Assembly (NCBI GenBank): GCA_012269595.1
Contig: JAAXJX010000047.1
Span: 1 to 56,967, forward strand
DNA: 56,967 nucleotides
Origin: Planctomycetia bacterium
GTDB taxonomy: Bacteria > Planctomycetota > UBA8108 > UBA1146
Direction of reading: 5' to 3'
Below are positions 1 through 8,095 of the stretch, piece by piece; within the stretch, counting starts at the first letter, position 1; every line of letters begins with the position of its first letter. A program made the position numbers and the translations under genes. The notes beneath the pieces were generated by a model that was not told where the DNA came from, made no database searches, and saw nothing but the letters and a program-made list of their open reading frames with translations.

Positions 1-318
1 GACATGGAATTCAGGGTTCTCCGATCGATACTCGTGAGCCACACTGGCCAACTCGATGACCGGCAGAGTATTTTCCCCGATCGCGATCACGGCAACGTCG
101 AGACCTTGAAAGTGTTTTTTAAGGGTCGTTTCATCTTCGTTGTCAAAATCAACGATCAATTGGTCATCAGTGACCCCCCTGAGGGGTTCCACTTTTTCCG
201 GATCATTGTCTATGATCCGCAAATGAATCGATTTTCCGGCATCCAGGTTGTTCAGAGTGTGAACCAGTGCGGTTCCAAAGCGACCGAGGCCGAAGATTCC
301 GATGCTGAATTGGCTCAT
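1..318 (-). CDS. TrkA-N/RCK-type NAD-binding protein, 5' part only
   Basis: The first 106 codons run off the left edge of the window. The N-terminus reads as a Rossmann fold: the glycine-rich loop GIFGLGRFG at residues 7-15, then an acidic end to the second strand (RIIDNDPEKV), then AVIAIGEN. This is the pattern of TrkA/KtrA regulatory subunits, which bind NAD(H) or nucleotides on the cytoplasmic face of potassium channels or transporters. AGGAG lies about 6 nt before the ATG at 318. The upstream gene stops 8 nt earlier, so the two are probably co-transcribed. Family call is firm; potassium specificity is inferred because the C-terminal RCK domain is not visible. Confidence 0.8.
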   Translation of the reverse strand, partial: MSQFSIGIFGLGRFGTALVHTLNNLDAGKSIHLRIIDNDPEKVEPLRGVTDDQLIVDFDNEDETTLKKHFQGLDVAVIAIGENTLPVIELASVAHEYRSENPEFHV

Positions 319-326
319 AAGGGCTC

Positions 327-1178
327 CTAGAATCCTGTGCTTTTGATCAGGTCCAGCTTGAGAATACGCAGGCGATTGGCGAACTGGGTGATCTTTTCCC
401 GGTTTTGAGGGGAAAGGGAGAGTTCCCTGTTCAACTGGGAAAGTCGTTGGTCCATTTCGAGAAGCAACTCAGTTCTTTTCGAACCGGATACTTTTCGGGT
501 CATCAGACTGCGGACGTCCGCCATCCATTCATCCAGTTCATCCGTGTCAACGGGCCCCTGCTGGCTGTCGGCCAGATCTGTTGAAGAGGACGCAATCGGG
601 TTCAGGTGACGCGCCAATCTGCGATTGCTGGAATGGGGGTATTGTTCGACAAAAGATTCTGCCTCTCCCGATTCCAGCCATTGTGTCAGTTCCTCATCGG
701 ATACCCGTTCACCAGATTTCATTCTTGCGAGAATCTGAAACGTCACGTCGTCAGATCCCTTCTGGCGGTTATCAACCCTCTCAAAATGGCTGACTTGCCC
801 AGGCGATATCTGCAGAGGTTGTCCGCCAGCCAGGGAAACATTGATTTCACCCTTTTGCAGATCAGTGTCCATGACATCGAAGGTGGACCCATCCTTGAGA
901 TGGAGACGAGTCAGGAATTCTGGCTCTTCTTTTGCTTCGCCGATCAAGACGGCGAAGTCGTTCAGGGCATTCCGCGCAAGAAGCAGCGGATCATCTTTTT
1001 GGGGTTTGGATGGTCGGCCATTGACTGCCGGAGATTCGCCGTTTGAAGCGGACTGGTTGAGGCCGGTCTCTGCAGAAACCTCCGGCTGGACCCACTCCAC
1101 TTCTGGGGGGCGGCTGGTCAGGAACTGCAACAGGATGGCTCCTGTCACGATGGAGGAAATCAGATACAGACGGGTCAT
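327..1178 (-). CDS. Membrane-anchored hypothetical protein with coiled-coil C-terminus
   Basis: I do not recognise this 283-residue protein. It begins with one hydrophobic segment (about residues 4-20, YLISSIVTGAILLQFL), then a polar low-complexity linker, a short beta-rich stretch with LHLKDGSTFDV, and a charged helical C-terminus likely to form a coiled coil. Most of the protein is predicted to be periplasmic. I chose the ATG at 1178 because it overlaps the stop of the upstream gene as ATGA, which suggests translational coupling; an in-frame ATG at 1211 would add 11 residues. It sits between a GH113-like secreted protein and a TrkA-like protein in one minus-strand operon. Confidence 0.65.
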   Translation of the reverse strand: MTRLYLISSIVTGAILLQFLTSRPPEVEWVQPEVSAETGLNQSASNGESPAVNGRPSKPQKDDPLLLARNALNDFAVLIGEAKEEPEFLTRLHLKDGSTFDVMDTDLQKGEINVSLAGGQPLQISPGQVSHFERVDNRQKGSDDVTFQILARMKSGERVSDEELTQWLESGEAESFVEQYPHSSNRRLARHLNPIASSSTDLADSQQGPVDTDELDEWMADVRSLMTRKVSGSKRTELLLEMDQRLSQLNRELSLSPQNREKITQFANRLRILKLDLIKSTGF

Positions 1179-2239
1179 CGGTGCGGACTTTCCTGAAATT
1201 GTTTTTGCCACAACATTTTCGTCTCCTCGAGGATGGGAGTGTATCCGGAAGGGGTCGCCGGGTCATGTCCATGCAGGGCATAGAAGAGAATCCCTCTGTG
1301 GAGATCTGATCGGCCAAAAACAGAGAGGAATGTCTCAAAGCCCCTCTTTTGAAGTGCACCATTCAAGGGCGTTTGCGGCTGATTCGAGTTCCATGGTTGG
1401 CTCAAATCTTTGGCAGCGGCGGGATAGCCCACTTCTGAAAAGATCACGGGGGTCTCATTACCTTGTGTCCACTGTTTCAGGGCGGACCAATGGGGCAGTA
1501 ATCGGGCACGGTCCTCCTCCGGTGTGAGGGAGGGATCGTTGGCTTCTTCGGACCGATCCAGTGGAAAGTATCCATTCAGTGCCAAAAGGTCCAACTGGGA
1601 ATGGAAAGGAACCTGTTGCCATGAGTCCCAATTGGCCGAGTAACCGACGGACCCATCAAAAACGTTTCGGACAGTTTGAATGAGGTTCGCCCAACGGGCT
1701 GATTCGGTCTGAAGAGAGGTCAACTCGCTTCCAATAAAGAGCAGGTCGACTTGTGAAGCTTGAGCGGTGATCGCGAGGCTTTCGATCCATTGAGTGTAAT
1801 CGCCCCACCATTCGTCGTCGTCGAGAGGGCTGTATTGACCGCGCCACCGGGAGCTCTTTGGATCCTGAATCAGGAGGACGGGGTGGAACACGAGGGTTTT
1901 GTCGTGAGCTTTCACTGCTTCAGCAATGCGCTGCAGTTGATCAGTTGAAGGTGACCTGCGATCGAAAACAGGGAATCCTGCGGAGGAATGATCTCTGCTG
2001 AAAAATGATACCTGAATCTGTATGCAGGGGGCTCCCCATTGAATGGCCCTGGAGAGATCTGATTCAAAAACGGACCAGGGGTCTTCCGCATTGTAAAGAA
2101 TGGTGATCCCATCCCAACGCAGAGGGGCGGATGTGTTGGAGGGATTCTCGGGAGCGGAAGGAGGATTCGGATCCTGAGCCATAGACCCTAGAAGCAAGGA
2201 TAATATCAGGACTGCAATGACCGGTGCCCAGCGAGCCAT
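1175..2239 (-). CDS. Secreted glycoside hydrolase family 113-like TIM-barrel protein
   Basis: A 354-residue protein with an N-terminal signal sequence (VIAVLILSLLLGSMAQ) and a TIM-barrel-like body. Two acidic motifs stand in the right places for a retaining glycosidase: FIGSELTS around residue 168 and FSEVGYPA around residue 267. The same pattern is used by GH113 beta-mannanases for the acid/base and the nucleophile. WWGDYTQWI and the tryptophan-rich surroundings also fit a sugar-binding cleft. The ATG at 2239 (upstream GGAAAAGGGAAAC) is preferred over a GTG at 2254. A role in periplasmic or extracellular polysaccharide breakdown is inferred; the substrate cannot be told from sequence alone. 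Confidence 0.65.
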   Translation of the reverse strand: MARWAPVIAVLILSLLLGSMAQDPNPPSAPENPSNTSAPLRWDGITILYNAEDPWSVFESDLSRAIQWGAPCIQIQVSFFSRDHSSAGFPVFDRRSPSTDQLQRIAEAVKAHDKTLVFHPVLLIQDPKSSRWRGQYSPLDDDEWWGDYTQWIESLAITAQASQVDLLFIGSELTSLQTESARWANLIQTVRNVFDGSVGYSANWDSWQQVPFHSQLDLLALNGYFPLDRSEEANDPSLTPEEDRARLLPHWSALKQWTQGNETPVIFSEVGYPAAAKDLSQPWNSNQPQTPLNGALQKRGFETFLSVFGRSDLHRGILFYALHGHDPATPSGYTPILEETKMLWQKQFQESPHR

Positions 2240-2388
2240 GTTTCCCTTTTCCACAAGGGGTTTGTCAAATCACCTGCTAGACAATTTGCAGTATGGAGTC
2301 GAGAATCTAAAGGAGTCCGGAACGGGGTTTTGTTTCCGGAATCTGGCCGAATCGATCCCATGCCCAACCGTCCTCGAAGGGGCCCGTC

Positions 2389-4098
2389 ATGTTTCACTCT
2401 GTCCTGTTGACCTTTTCGCTGCTCCTGACTGGTGGATTCGCCCCCCTGGAGACGGGATTGCAGACTTTGGCTGCCGATGATCTGCAGGGATTGATCCGGA
2501 AGTTCGAGTCAGAACGCTCACTGAAGGCTCACGAGCGATTCACCACCCTTCAAAAGATTTCAGAGATTGAAACCCGGGAATCCTCCGAGTTTCTGGCCAA
2601 GGTGATTCGCGACCCCAAAGAGGAAACCTCCATGGTGGAATCTGCCATTCGCATGGTTTCGGTTCACGAGAATGGCGTCGGACTGGAGGCGATCTTTGAA
2701 AAGGGATTGGTTCAGCTTCCCGAGCGATCTCATTGGGTGATCCGGGACTGCTGGGACAGGGATCTCAACGACGAAGAGGTTCAGTATCTGGTCAAGACCG
2801 GTTTGGGGCTGGTGAGCCGCCTGCCGATTCCCGCCCAGTCTGTGGCCCTCAAAATCGCTCGCAAGATTGAAGATCCCGAAGCCGGTAAAGCTTTGCTGAA
2901 GCTGTTGGGCAATCGAAGGATTCCAGCCAACAATCAGGTCCCCATCGTTGAAATGATCCGTCGGAATCGGGTTGATGGAGCCACCAAGAAGTTGGCCAAA
3001 ATGTTCAAGATTGACGATCCGGATCTGCAGAAGGAGATCCTGTTGGCCCTGAGAGATCTGGAAGCGCAGGACCAGAGCAAGACCTTCCACAAGGCCCTCA
3101 AGAGTCCTCACTGGCCTGTCAGGGTCGTTGCCGCAGACATCTTTGGGGCAACACGGGATCCTGAAGTGATTCGTTCTTTGACGCCACTCCTGCGAGACAA
3201 CTTCCTGGAGGTTCAGCTGGCCGCGACACACGCCCTGCGCCAGATCGGCGGTCGTGAGGTGGTCGAGGCTCTGATCAAGGATTTCTCCCGCTTCGAGGGG
3301 CGCGTATTGGACGATGTGTCCGACACTCTGCTTTGGTTGACCGGAGAAGACTTTGGAACCAGCAAAGTCTCCTGGGAGGCCTGGTGGCAGAGCAAGGGCA
3401 AGGACGCCGAGATCCGGGGTATATCCCGGGATGAGTTTGATCAGATCCGTGAGGAATCTCGCAATAACACGACGGGGACGTACTACGGCCTTCGGGTCAT
3501 CAGTAAGTTCGTCACTTTCATCGTCGACATTTCCGGCAGCATGGAAGAACCGTATGAGGTTGACTCCATCAAGCTCCCTGGAGGTCGCAAAGGCAAACGT
3601 GGCGGGACTGGCGTCGCTGAAGAGGAAGAAGCCTCCGAAGGCGGCAAGAAAAAGGAAGTCCTGCCCAAAATTGAAGTGGCCCGTCGGGAGTTGGTGCGGG
3701 TTCTTGACGGTATTCCGGAGGGGACCCAGTTCAATATCATTCCTTTTGAATCGTCATTTACACCCTGGAGACCGGCTTTGGTGCAGATGGATGAGGACGT
3801 GCGACTGCAGTCGATCGAATTCGTCAAACAGTTGAATCCACGGGGAATGACAAACGTCTTTGACACTCTGGCCTCAGCATTGGAGGATCCGGAGGTCAAC
3901 ACCATCTACTTCCTCAGCGATGGTGCGCCCACGATGGGCAAGATCACTGAACCTCAGGGGATACTGGACCGGATTCGGGAAATGAACGCAGAGCGTAAAG
4001 TGAAGATTCATACCATCGGTTTCCATCTGGATCCGGGAGCGGCTTCCCTGATGCGTCGTCTGGCCGAAGAGAATCATGGAGATTTCGTCGAAAAGTAA
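2389..4098 (+). CDS. Secreted HEAT-repeat / von Willebrand factor A protein
   Basis: A 569-residue protein. Residues 1-28 are a signal peptide. About 30-335 are HEAT-like helical repeats (for example HWPVRVVAADIFGATRDPEV). A short module with WLTGEDFG and WEAWW follows. The VWA domain runs from about residue 374 to the end, with an intact MIDAS motif DISGSM, a threonine (GMTN) and a second aspartate (SDGAPT). A Gly/Lys/Glu-rich insert sits just after the MIDAS. The architecture suggests a metal-dependent periplasmic protein-binding scaffold. A related protein lies at 37148-38503. An inverted repeat near 2316-2340 precedes the AAGGGG ribosome site. Precise function unknown. Confidence 0.8.
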   Translation: MFHSVLLTFSLLLTGGFAPLETGLQTLAADDLQGLIRKFESERSLKAHERFTTLQKISEIETRESSEFLAKVIRDPKEETSMVESAIRMVSVHENGVGLEAIFEKGLVQLPERSHWVIRDCWDRDLNDEEVQYLVKTGLGLVSRLPIPAQSVALKIARKIEDPEAGKALLKLLGNRRIPANNQVPIVEMIRRNRVDGATKKLAKMFKIDDPDLQKEILLALRDLEAQDQSKTFHKALKSPHWPVRVVAADIFGATRDPEVIRSLTPLLRDNFLEVQLAATHALRQIGGREVVEALIKDFSRFEGRVLDDVSDTLLWLTGEDFGTSKVSWEAWWQSKGKDAEIRGISRDEFDQIREESRNNTTGTYYGLRVISKFVTFIVDISGSMEEPYEVDSIKLPGGRKGKRGGTGVAEEEEASEGGKKKEVLPKIEVARRELVRVLDGIPEGTQFNIIPFESSFTPWRPALVQMDEDVRLQSIEFVKQLNPRGMTNVFDTLASALEDPEVNTIYFLSDGAPTMGKITEPQGILDRIREMNAERKVKIHTIGFHLDPGAASLMRRLAEENHGDFVEK

Positions 4099-4146
4099 AG
4101 GTCATCGACCGAACCATCGAGGTTGAATATCTGGTCCGACACAAAA

Positions 4147-4180
4147 AAAGGCTCGCTTCCTGATCAGGAAGCGAGCCTTT
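4147..4180. terminator. Bidirectional intrinsic terminator
   Basis: A perfect inverted repeat (AAAGGCTCGCTTCC, loop TGATCA, then its complement) has an A run on the left and a T run on the right. It therefore works as an intrinsic terminator in both directions. It lies between the convergent HEAT/VWA gene and the zinc-ribbon membrane protein gene. Confidence 0.9.
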
Positions 4181-4197
4181 TTGATATCTGAATCAGT

Positions 4198-4644
4198 TTA
4201 GAAGTAAACTTCGCAGCGGCTCTTTTCATAACGTGCTGCGAAAATGATCGTCACCAGGAACAGCACCACGGACGCTCCGAGGAGTCCATAGTTGAGGCCA
4301 CTGCTGAGGCTGCCACCATTCAGTTGCAACAGGTAGTAAAGCACGACGAGAACAAAGAGCACCCCGGGAACCACTGCGGTGAGGTAGGCTTTGGATTCGG
4401 TGGCCTTGGCCATCACCATTCTCTGAACCTCAGCCACGTCTGGAGTAACACCAGTGTGTCCACAAGCGGGACAGGTCAGCTGATTGCCGGAGCTTTTCTG
4501 CACGTAAAGAAAATCGGAATAGCATTCGCTGCAGACAACGCCGATTCCTCCGGCCGTCGATGGGGCTTTCGCCTTCGACTTTTTGGCCATGGGGGTCTTT
4601 TTGGCGCCTGCGCCACGCTTTGCTGGTTTTTTTCTTTTTGCCAT
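4198..4644 (-). CDS. Lys/Ala-rich zinc-ribbon protein with two membrane segments
   Basis: A 148-residue protein with three parts. Residues 1-32 are strongly basic (Lys, Ala, Pro) and resemble a nucleic-acid-binding or histone-like tail. Residues about 37-64 form a zinc ribbon with CSEC and CPAC knuckles. The C-terminal half has two hydrophobic helices (YLTAVVPGVLFVLVVLYYLL and LLGASVVLFLVTIIF). A strong AGGAGAG ribosome site precedes the ATG. The protein should be an inner-membrane protein with a cytoplasmic zinc ribbon. I know no characterised function. It converges with the HEAT/VWA gene across a shared terminator. Confidence 0.7.
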   Translation of the reverse strand: MAKRKKPAKRGAGAKKTPMAKKSKAKAPSTAGGIGVVCSECYSDFLYVQKSSGNQLTCPACGHTGVTPDVAEVQRMVMAKATESKAYLTAVVPGVLFVLVVLYYLLQLNGGSLSSGLNYGLLGASVVLFLVTIIFAARYEKSRCEVYF

Positions 4645-4752
4645 GGGGGGCTCTCCTCGTGGCTGGATTCTTTGGTCTACAGGAGTGTTCCTGTCGCAAA
4701 CGGGTATCGTATCCCATCCCCTGAGAGCGTCAAGAACACTGAATCAGCGACA

Positions 4753-5784
4753 TCAGGCCTGTTGGTCCCTGATTTCCAGTGAAGCCCCCTCCAGTTCAGG
4801 AGCAGGACGCGGGCCTCTCCCCGAAGAAGGCGAACCGTCTCTGGTTCGCCGCTTTTTGGGACCGCCGGGGGATTTTGGTGGTGGTTTGAGCCTGTTTCCC
4901 TTGCCGGCTTCACCATCGGGCCCTATTCCTCCCTCCCTGGGAGAACGGGGTCCTCTGGGAGGATGGGGCCTGCCAGCCTCATGGGGCGGTCCCGGCTTTT
5001 TACCCATTCGGAAAGCACGGCTGATTTTCATCAAGACGCCTTTGAATTGCCGTTTTTCTGATTCGTCCAGCTCTTCATGACGCATCCGCAAGTCGTCACG
5101 GTTTTCAGGGAATTCTCCACGACGGATAAACCGCATGATCTGCGGCGGATCGAGGGATTCAAAATCGTTGATCAGATGGAAGGTGCGATCAGAAACAACA
5201 GTGGAGATCTCGGCGCGGATCAATCGAGAGAATTCCTGGCGGAATTGTTCGGGCGAGGCACTCAAAAGTTCCTTCCGCGATTGCTCATCGAGCATCTGCT
5301 TGGGAATCTTCGAAAGCAGATGCTTGCGGACCCGCAATAATCTTTCGGCGTAATGCTTTTTGCGCAGCTCCGGATCCTTCTCCATGAAGCGCTGGCGATC
5401 TTCAGGAGATTGGGTTTTGAGCCAAAGTTCACGTTGTCGGAAAGCGCGCTTGGCATGTTGGCGTTTTTCGGGGTTTTCACCGGTGTAAGTCTTGACGATT
5501 TTGCCTAGCTGGGACTTTTGTTCTGAGGTCAGTGACTTCATTTGTTTGATCAAACGAGTGCGAGCGGCGGGGTTCATCTTCTGGATCTGTTGGAATACTT
5601 TCAGGCAGCGCTGTTTTTCCTCATCCGACATCTGCTCCCATTGGGAGCGGCTCCGGGACAGTTCGTCGACCGATTGGGCATGGGCGGTTGCCTGTCCCGA
5701 AAGCGAGGAGGAAGCCAGAGACGACAACATCGCAGGAAGGACCAAAAACAGGAGCAAAAGAGTGAAGGAATATGGATTTCTCAT
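4753..5784 (-). CDS. Secreted charged helical protein with Pro/Gly-rich basic tail
   Basis: This 343-residue protein starts with a signal peptide (about residues 1-37, ending AHAQ). About 40-250 is very charged and helical, with repeated elements of the type MSDEEKQR, LTSEQKSQL and QSPEDRQRF. That spacing resembles DUF3106-type or Spy/CpxP-like periplasmic proteins. About 255-335 is low complexity, rich in Pro, Gly, Arg and Lys. Its ATG overlaps the stop of the one-TM gene as ATGA and has a GAGGAGG ribosome site. It is the last gene of an operon led by an ECF sigma factor. A role as periplasmic target or sensor of that sigma system is inference. Confidence 0.7.
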   Translation of the reverse strand: MRNPYSFTLLLLFLVLPAMLSSLASSSLSGQATAHAQSVDELSRSRSQWEQMSDEEKQRCLKVFQQIQKMNPAARTRLIKQMKSLTSEQKSQLGKIVKTYTGENPEKRQHAKRAFRQRELWLKTQSPEDRQRFMEKDPELRKKHYAERLLRVRKHLLSKIPKQMLDEQSRKELLSASPEQFRQEFSRLIRAEISTVVSDRTFHLINDFESLDPPQIMRFIRRGEFPENRDDLRMRHEELDESEKRQFKGVLMKISRAFRMGKKPGPPHEAGRPHPPRGPRSPREGGIGPDGEAGKGNRLKPPPKSPGGPKKRRTRDGSPSSGRGPRPAPELEGASLEIRDQQA

Positions 5785-6236
5785 TCTTCCTCCTCTACCG
5801 CAGCCAGCAACAGGTCAAAGGGAACGTCCTGTTCGTTTTCGTAAACGAGGGTTGCCGCACCGAGGTCGACAGCGGTCAGGGAGGCCAATGCGGTCGAATC
5901 CAATTGGGCCAACGCCCGAATCAGGTCGAGGTCCTCAAGAAGTGCAACGGGAGGGGCCTCTACCGGAGTCGCCGGATCCTGGTTCCAGGGCTGCAGGAGA
6001 GCCGTGACAATTCCCAGCAGTACCGCAGCCGCCAACAGTAGGGGTGCTCTTTTCCAGCGAGTCTGATCCACCTGGACGACGGCGCCTTCATTTGTGGCTT
6101 CCGCCTCTTCGATACGCTGTCGCAATTGTGCAAGGAAAGCCTGCTGGTCGGTTTCAGGCATCTCGGAAAGGATCTGATCGCGGAGGTCGTCCAGAGTTTT
6201 CTGGAGGTCCTGTTTTGGATCCGGTTTTGAATTCAT
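5781..6236 (-). CDS. Single-TM protein, putative anti-sigma factor
   Basis: A 151-residue protein with a helical charged N-terminal half (1-60), one membrane helix at about 64-82 (PLLLAAAVLLGIVTALL) and an acidic periplasmic part ending in EEEE. The order of a cytoplasmic helical domain, one TM and a periplasmic domain, immediately downstream of and overlapping an ECF sigma gene (ATGA at 6233-6236), is how anti-sigma factors are usually placed. No HXXXCXXC zinc motif is present, so it is not a ZAS-type anti-sigma. Assignment rests on position and topology, not on a recognised family. Confidence 0.6.
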   Translation of the reverse strand: MNSKPDPKQDLQKTLDDLRDQILSEMPETDQQAFLAQLRQRIEEAEATNEGAVVQVDQTRWKRAPLLLAAAVLLGIVTALLQPWNQDPATPVEAPPVALLEDLDLIRALAQLDSTALASLTAVDLGAATLVYENEQDVPFDLLLAAVEEEE

Positions 6237-6856
6237 GGATGCTCCCGTCTGTTTTCCTGTTGGGACATCTGCTCAGACTGCCGATCGCGGATCGCCAGTT
6301 TTTGAGCCAGCTTTTTTCGTGTTCTGAAAAGCAGTGACTTGGTAGCCGGCACGGAGATCCCCAGATGGTCGGAGATCTTGTCGAGGGTCCAGCCTTCAAT
6401 GTTCTGCAGGTAGATGGCGTCGTGTTCGTTTTGGGTCAGTTCGTCCATCGCTTCGCGGAGGGACGCCAATTGTTCCGATGTTTCCATTTGTTGATGCGGA
6501 TTGTCAAAGCGTTCCGAACCGCCGAGCCATTCGGTTCCTGCATCCGTTGATTGATCAGGATCAGAATAGACCGATCGTGGATTCCAATTTTTGCGTTTGC
6601 GAGTACGGATTTCATTGAGGCTGAGATTGCGGGTAATCGTGGAGATCCAACCCTTGAAGGAACGGGCCTCCCTGAATTGGTCCTTGCTCTGCCAGATACG
6701 CACGAAAACCTGCTGCGAGATATCCTCTGCACTGGCAGGGTCGGGTATGAATCTCATTGCCATGCGCATGACCAATCCCATGTTCCTCAGGACCAATTGC
6801 TCATAGGCATCCTGATCGCCTTGTTGAAAGCGGTGCATCAGCTCTTCGTCGGTCAT
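6233..6856 (-). CDS. ECF-family RNA polymerase sigma factor
   Basis: Region 2 is clear: the start MTDEELMHRFQQGDQDAYEQLV, then DISQQVFVRIW and FKGWISTITRN, which recognise the -10 element and contact core polymerase. Region 4 follows with IYLQNIEGWTLDKISDHLG and the helix-turn-helix SVPATKSLLFRTRKKL, which reads the -35 element. The chosen ATG at 6856 gives 207 residues, usual for the family. An in-frame ATG at 6955 is possible, but its extra N-terminus looks unlike a sigma factor. It heads a coupled operon with a one-TM protein and a secreted protein, so it probably answers an envelope signal. The divergent mnmH begins 130 bp away. Confidence 0.88.
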   Translation of the reverse strand: MTDEELMHRFQQGDQDAYEQLVLRNMGLVMRMAMRFIPDPASAEDISQQVFVRIWQSKDQFREARSFKGWISTITRNLSLNEIRTRKRKNWNPRSVYSDPDQSTDAGTEWLGGSERFDNPHQQMETSEQLASLREAMDELTQNEHDAIYLQNIEGWTLDKISDHLGISVPATKSLLFRTRKKLAQKLAIRDRQSEQMSQQENRREHP

Positions 6857-6985
6857 TTCTTCGCCTGGCGACAAAATGCACCCTTTCTTGATTGGAAAAC
6901 CCCACAGGTCCTCCCCGGTTGCCAGAATTTGCGTTATTTTGGCAGTTCTGGTCATTTTTTCGACCCCGATTAACGGAGGAAATCC

Positions 6986-8095
6986 GTGAAACCCGGCCCC
7001 GGGACTCCCCAACTCGATTTTCAGCCTCGCAGAGGCCCGGTTCCGCAGTTGGAACTTTCCCAGCTGCAGGATTCGGATCGGGTGATCGATGTGCGTTCAC
7101 CGGCAGAATATGCCGAGGACCACCTTCCCAGTGCGGCCAATGTTCCCCTTCTCGACGACCAGGAAAGAGCCCGGGTGGGGACCCTCTTTCGGCTCGAGGG
7201 GGTGGAGGCCGCCACCGACTGGGCATTGATGCAGTTGAGATCACGGTTGAATCATTTCCTTTCCCAGTTGGAATCCCAACTCGAGAGTGGAAAACGCTTG
7301 GTGATCTGTTGTGCCCGAGGAGGGGATCGGTCCCGCCATGTCGTTCAGTTTTTGTGTGACATGGGCCACGCTGCCGCCCAACTGGTCGATGGGTATCGGG
7401 GCTACCGTACCGTGGTTCGTCGGCAGTTGAGGGAACTTGATTTTCCCCGTCTCTTTGTCGTCGACGGTTTGACCGGAACCGGGAAGACACGTTTACTCCG
7501 GGAAATGGCCAGCTCAAGACCTTTGCAGATCCTGGACCTCGAGGGTTTTGCGGAGCATCGAAGTTCAATGCTGGGAGACGTGGGGCTCAACCCTGCGAGT
7601 CAAAAACGATTTGAATCAAGACTCTACCGCCACTGGCTTCAACAGCGTGGGCAAAGTGGGTGGACTCTGGTCGAAGCAGAGAGCCGCAAAGTGGGCAATC
7701 GGGAGATTCCACTTTCCTTGTGGGAGCAAATGCAGGTTGCTCCGAGAATCCAGCTTACAGCCAGCATGAAGACTCGTTGCAAGATTCTGGAAGAGGACTA
7801 CCAGACCGCGGGGGGCTGGGAGCCTCTGATTGAGCGTTTGCAATCCCTGGGACCCCACAGCGATTATTCACCTGCTGAAATGAATCAGCTTTGTGAAAAA
7901 CTTGCGGCTGGTGAGGTTCATGAAGTCGCAGAAGATCTGTTGGTGAATCATTACGATCCCCGATATCAGCACCAGATGGATCCGCAAAGGTTGCTCTGCA
8001 CTTTTGAGGTGAAGGATCCGCTCCTGCTGGCAGATGAAGTGATCCGATTCCTGGATGCTCAAACGACTGACGAAACTGACGATCAGGATTCCTGA
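6986..8095 (+). CDS. mnmH: tRNA 2-selenouridine synthase (MnmH/SelU)
   Basis: A 369-residue protein with the two-domain order of MnmH. An N-terminal rhodanese domain (about 25-145) carries the active-site loop CARGGDRSR with catalytic Cys109. A P-loop domain follows, with GLTGTGKT at 161-168 and a long C-terminal part. The enzyme replaces sulfur of 2-thiouridine at tRNA wobble position 34 with selenium, via a geranylated intermediate, using selenophosphate. The start is GTG with GGAGGA 5 nt upstream. No selD or selenoprotein gene is in the window. Its 3' end overlaps the convergent hydrolase gene by 13 bp. Confidence 0.92.
   Translation: MKPGPGTPQLDFQPRRGPVPQLELSQLQDSDRVIDVRSPAEYAEDHLPSAANVPLLDDQERARVGTLFRLEGVEAATDWALMQLRSRLNHFLSQLESQLESGKRLVICCARGGDRSRHVVQFLCDMGHAAAQLVDGYRGYRTVVRRQLRELDFPRLFVVDGLTGTGKTRLLREMASSRPLQILDLEGFAEHRSSMLGDVGLNPASQKRFESRLYRHWLQQRGQSGWTLVEAESRKVGNREIPLSLWEQMQVAPRIQLTASMKTRCKILEEDYQTAGGWEPLIERLQSLGPHSDYSPAEMNQLCEKLAAGEVHEVAEDLLVNHYDPRYQHQMDPQRLLCTFEVKDPLLLADEVIRFLDAQTTDETDDQDS

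Noticed and set aside
1-330. Plus-strand open frame at the left edge
   Set aside because: It lies opposite the TrkA-like N-terminus, which has a clear Rossmann motif and ribosome site.
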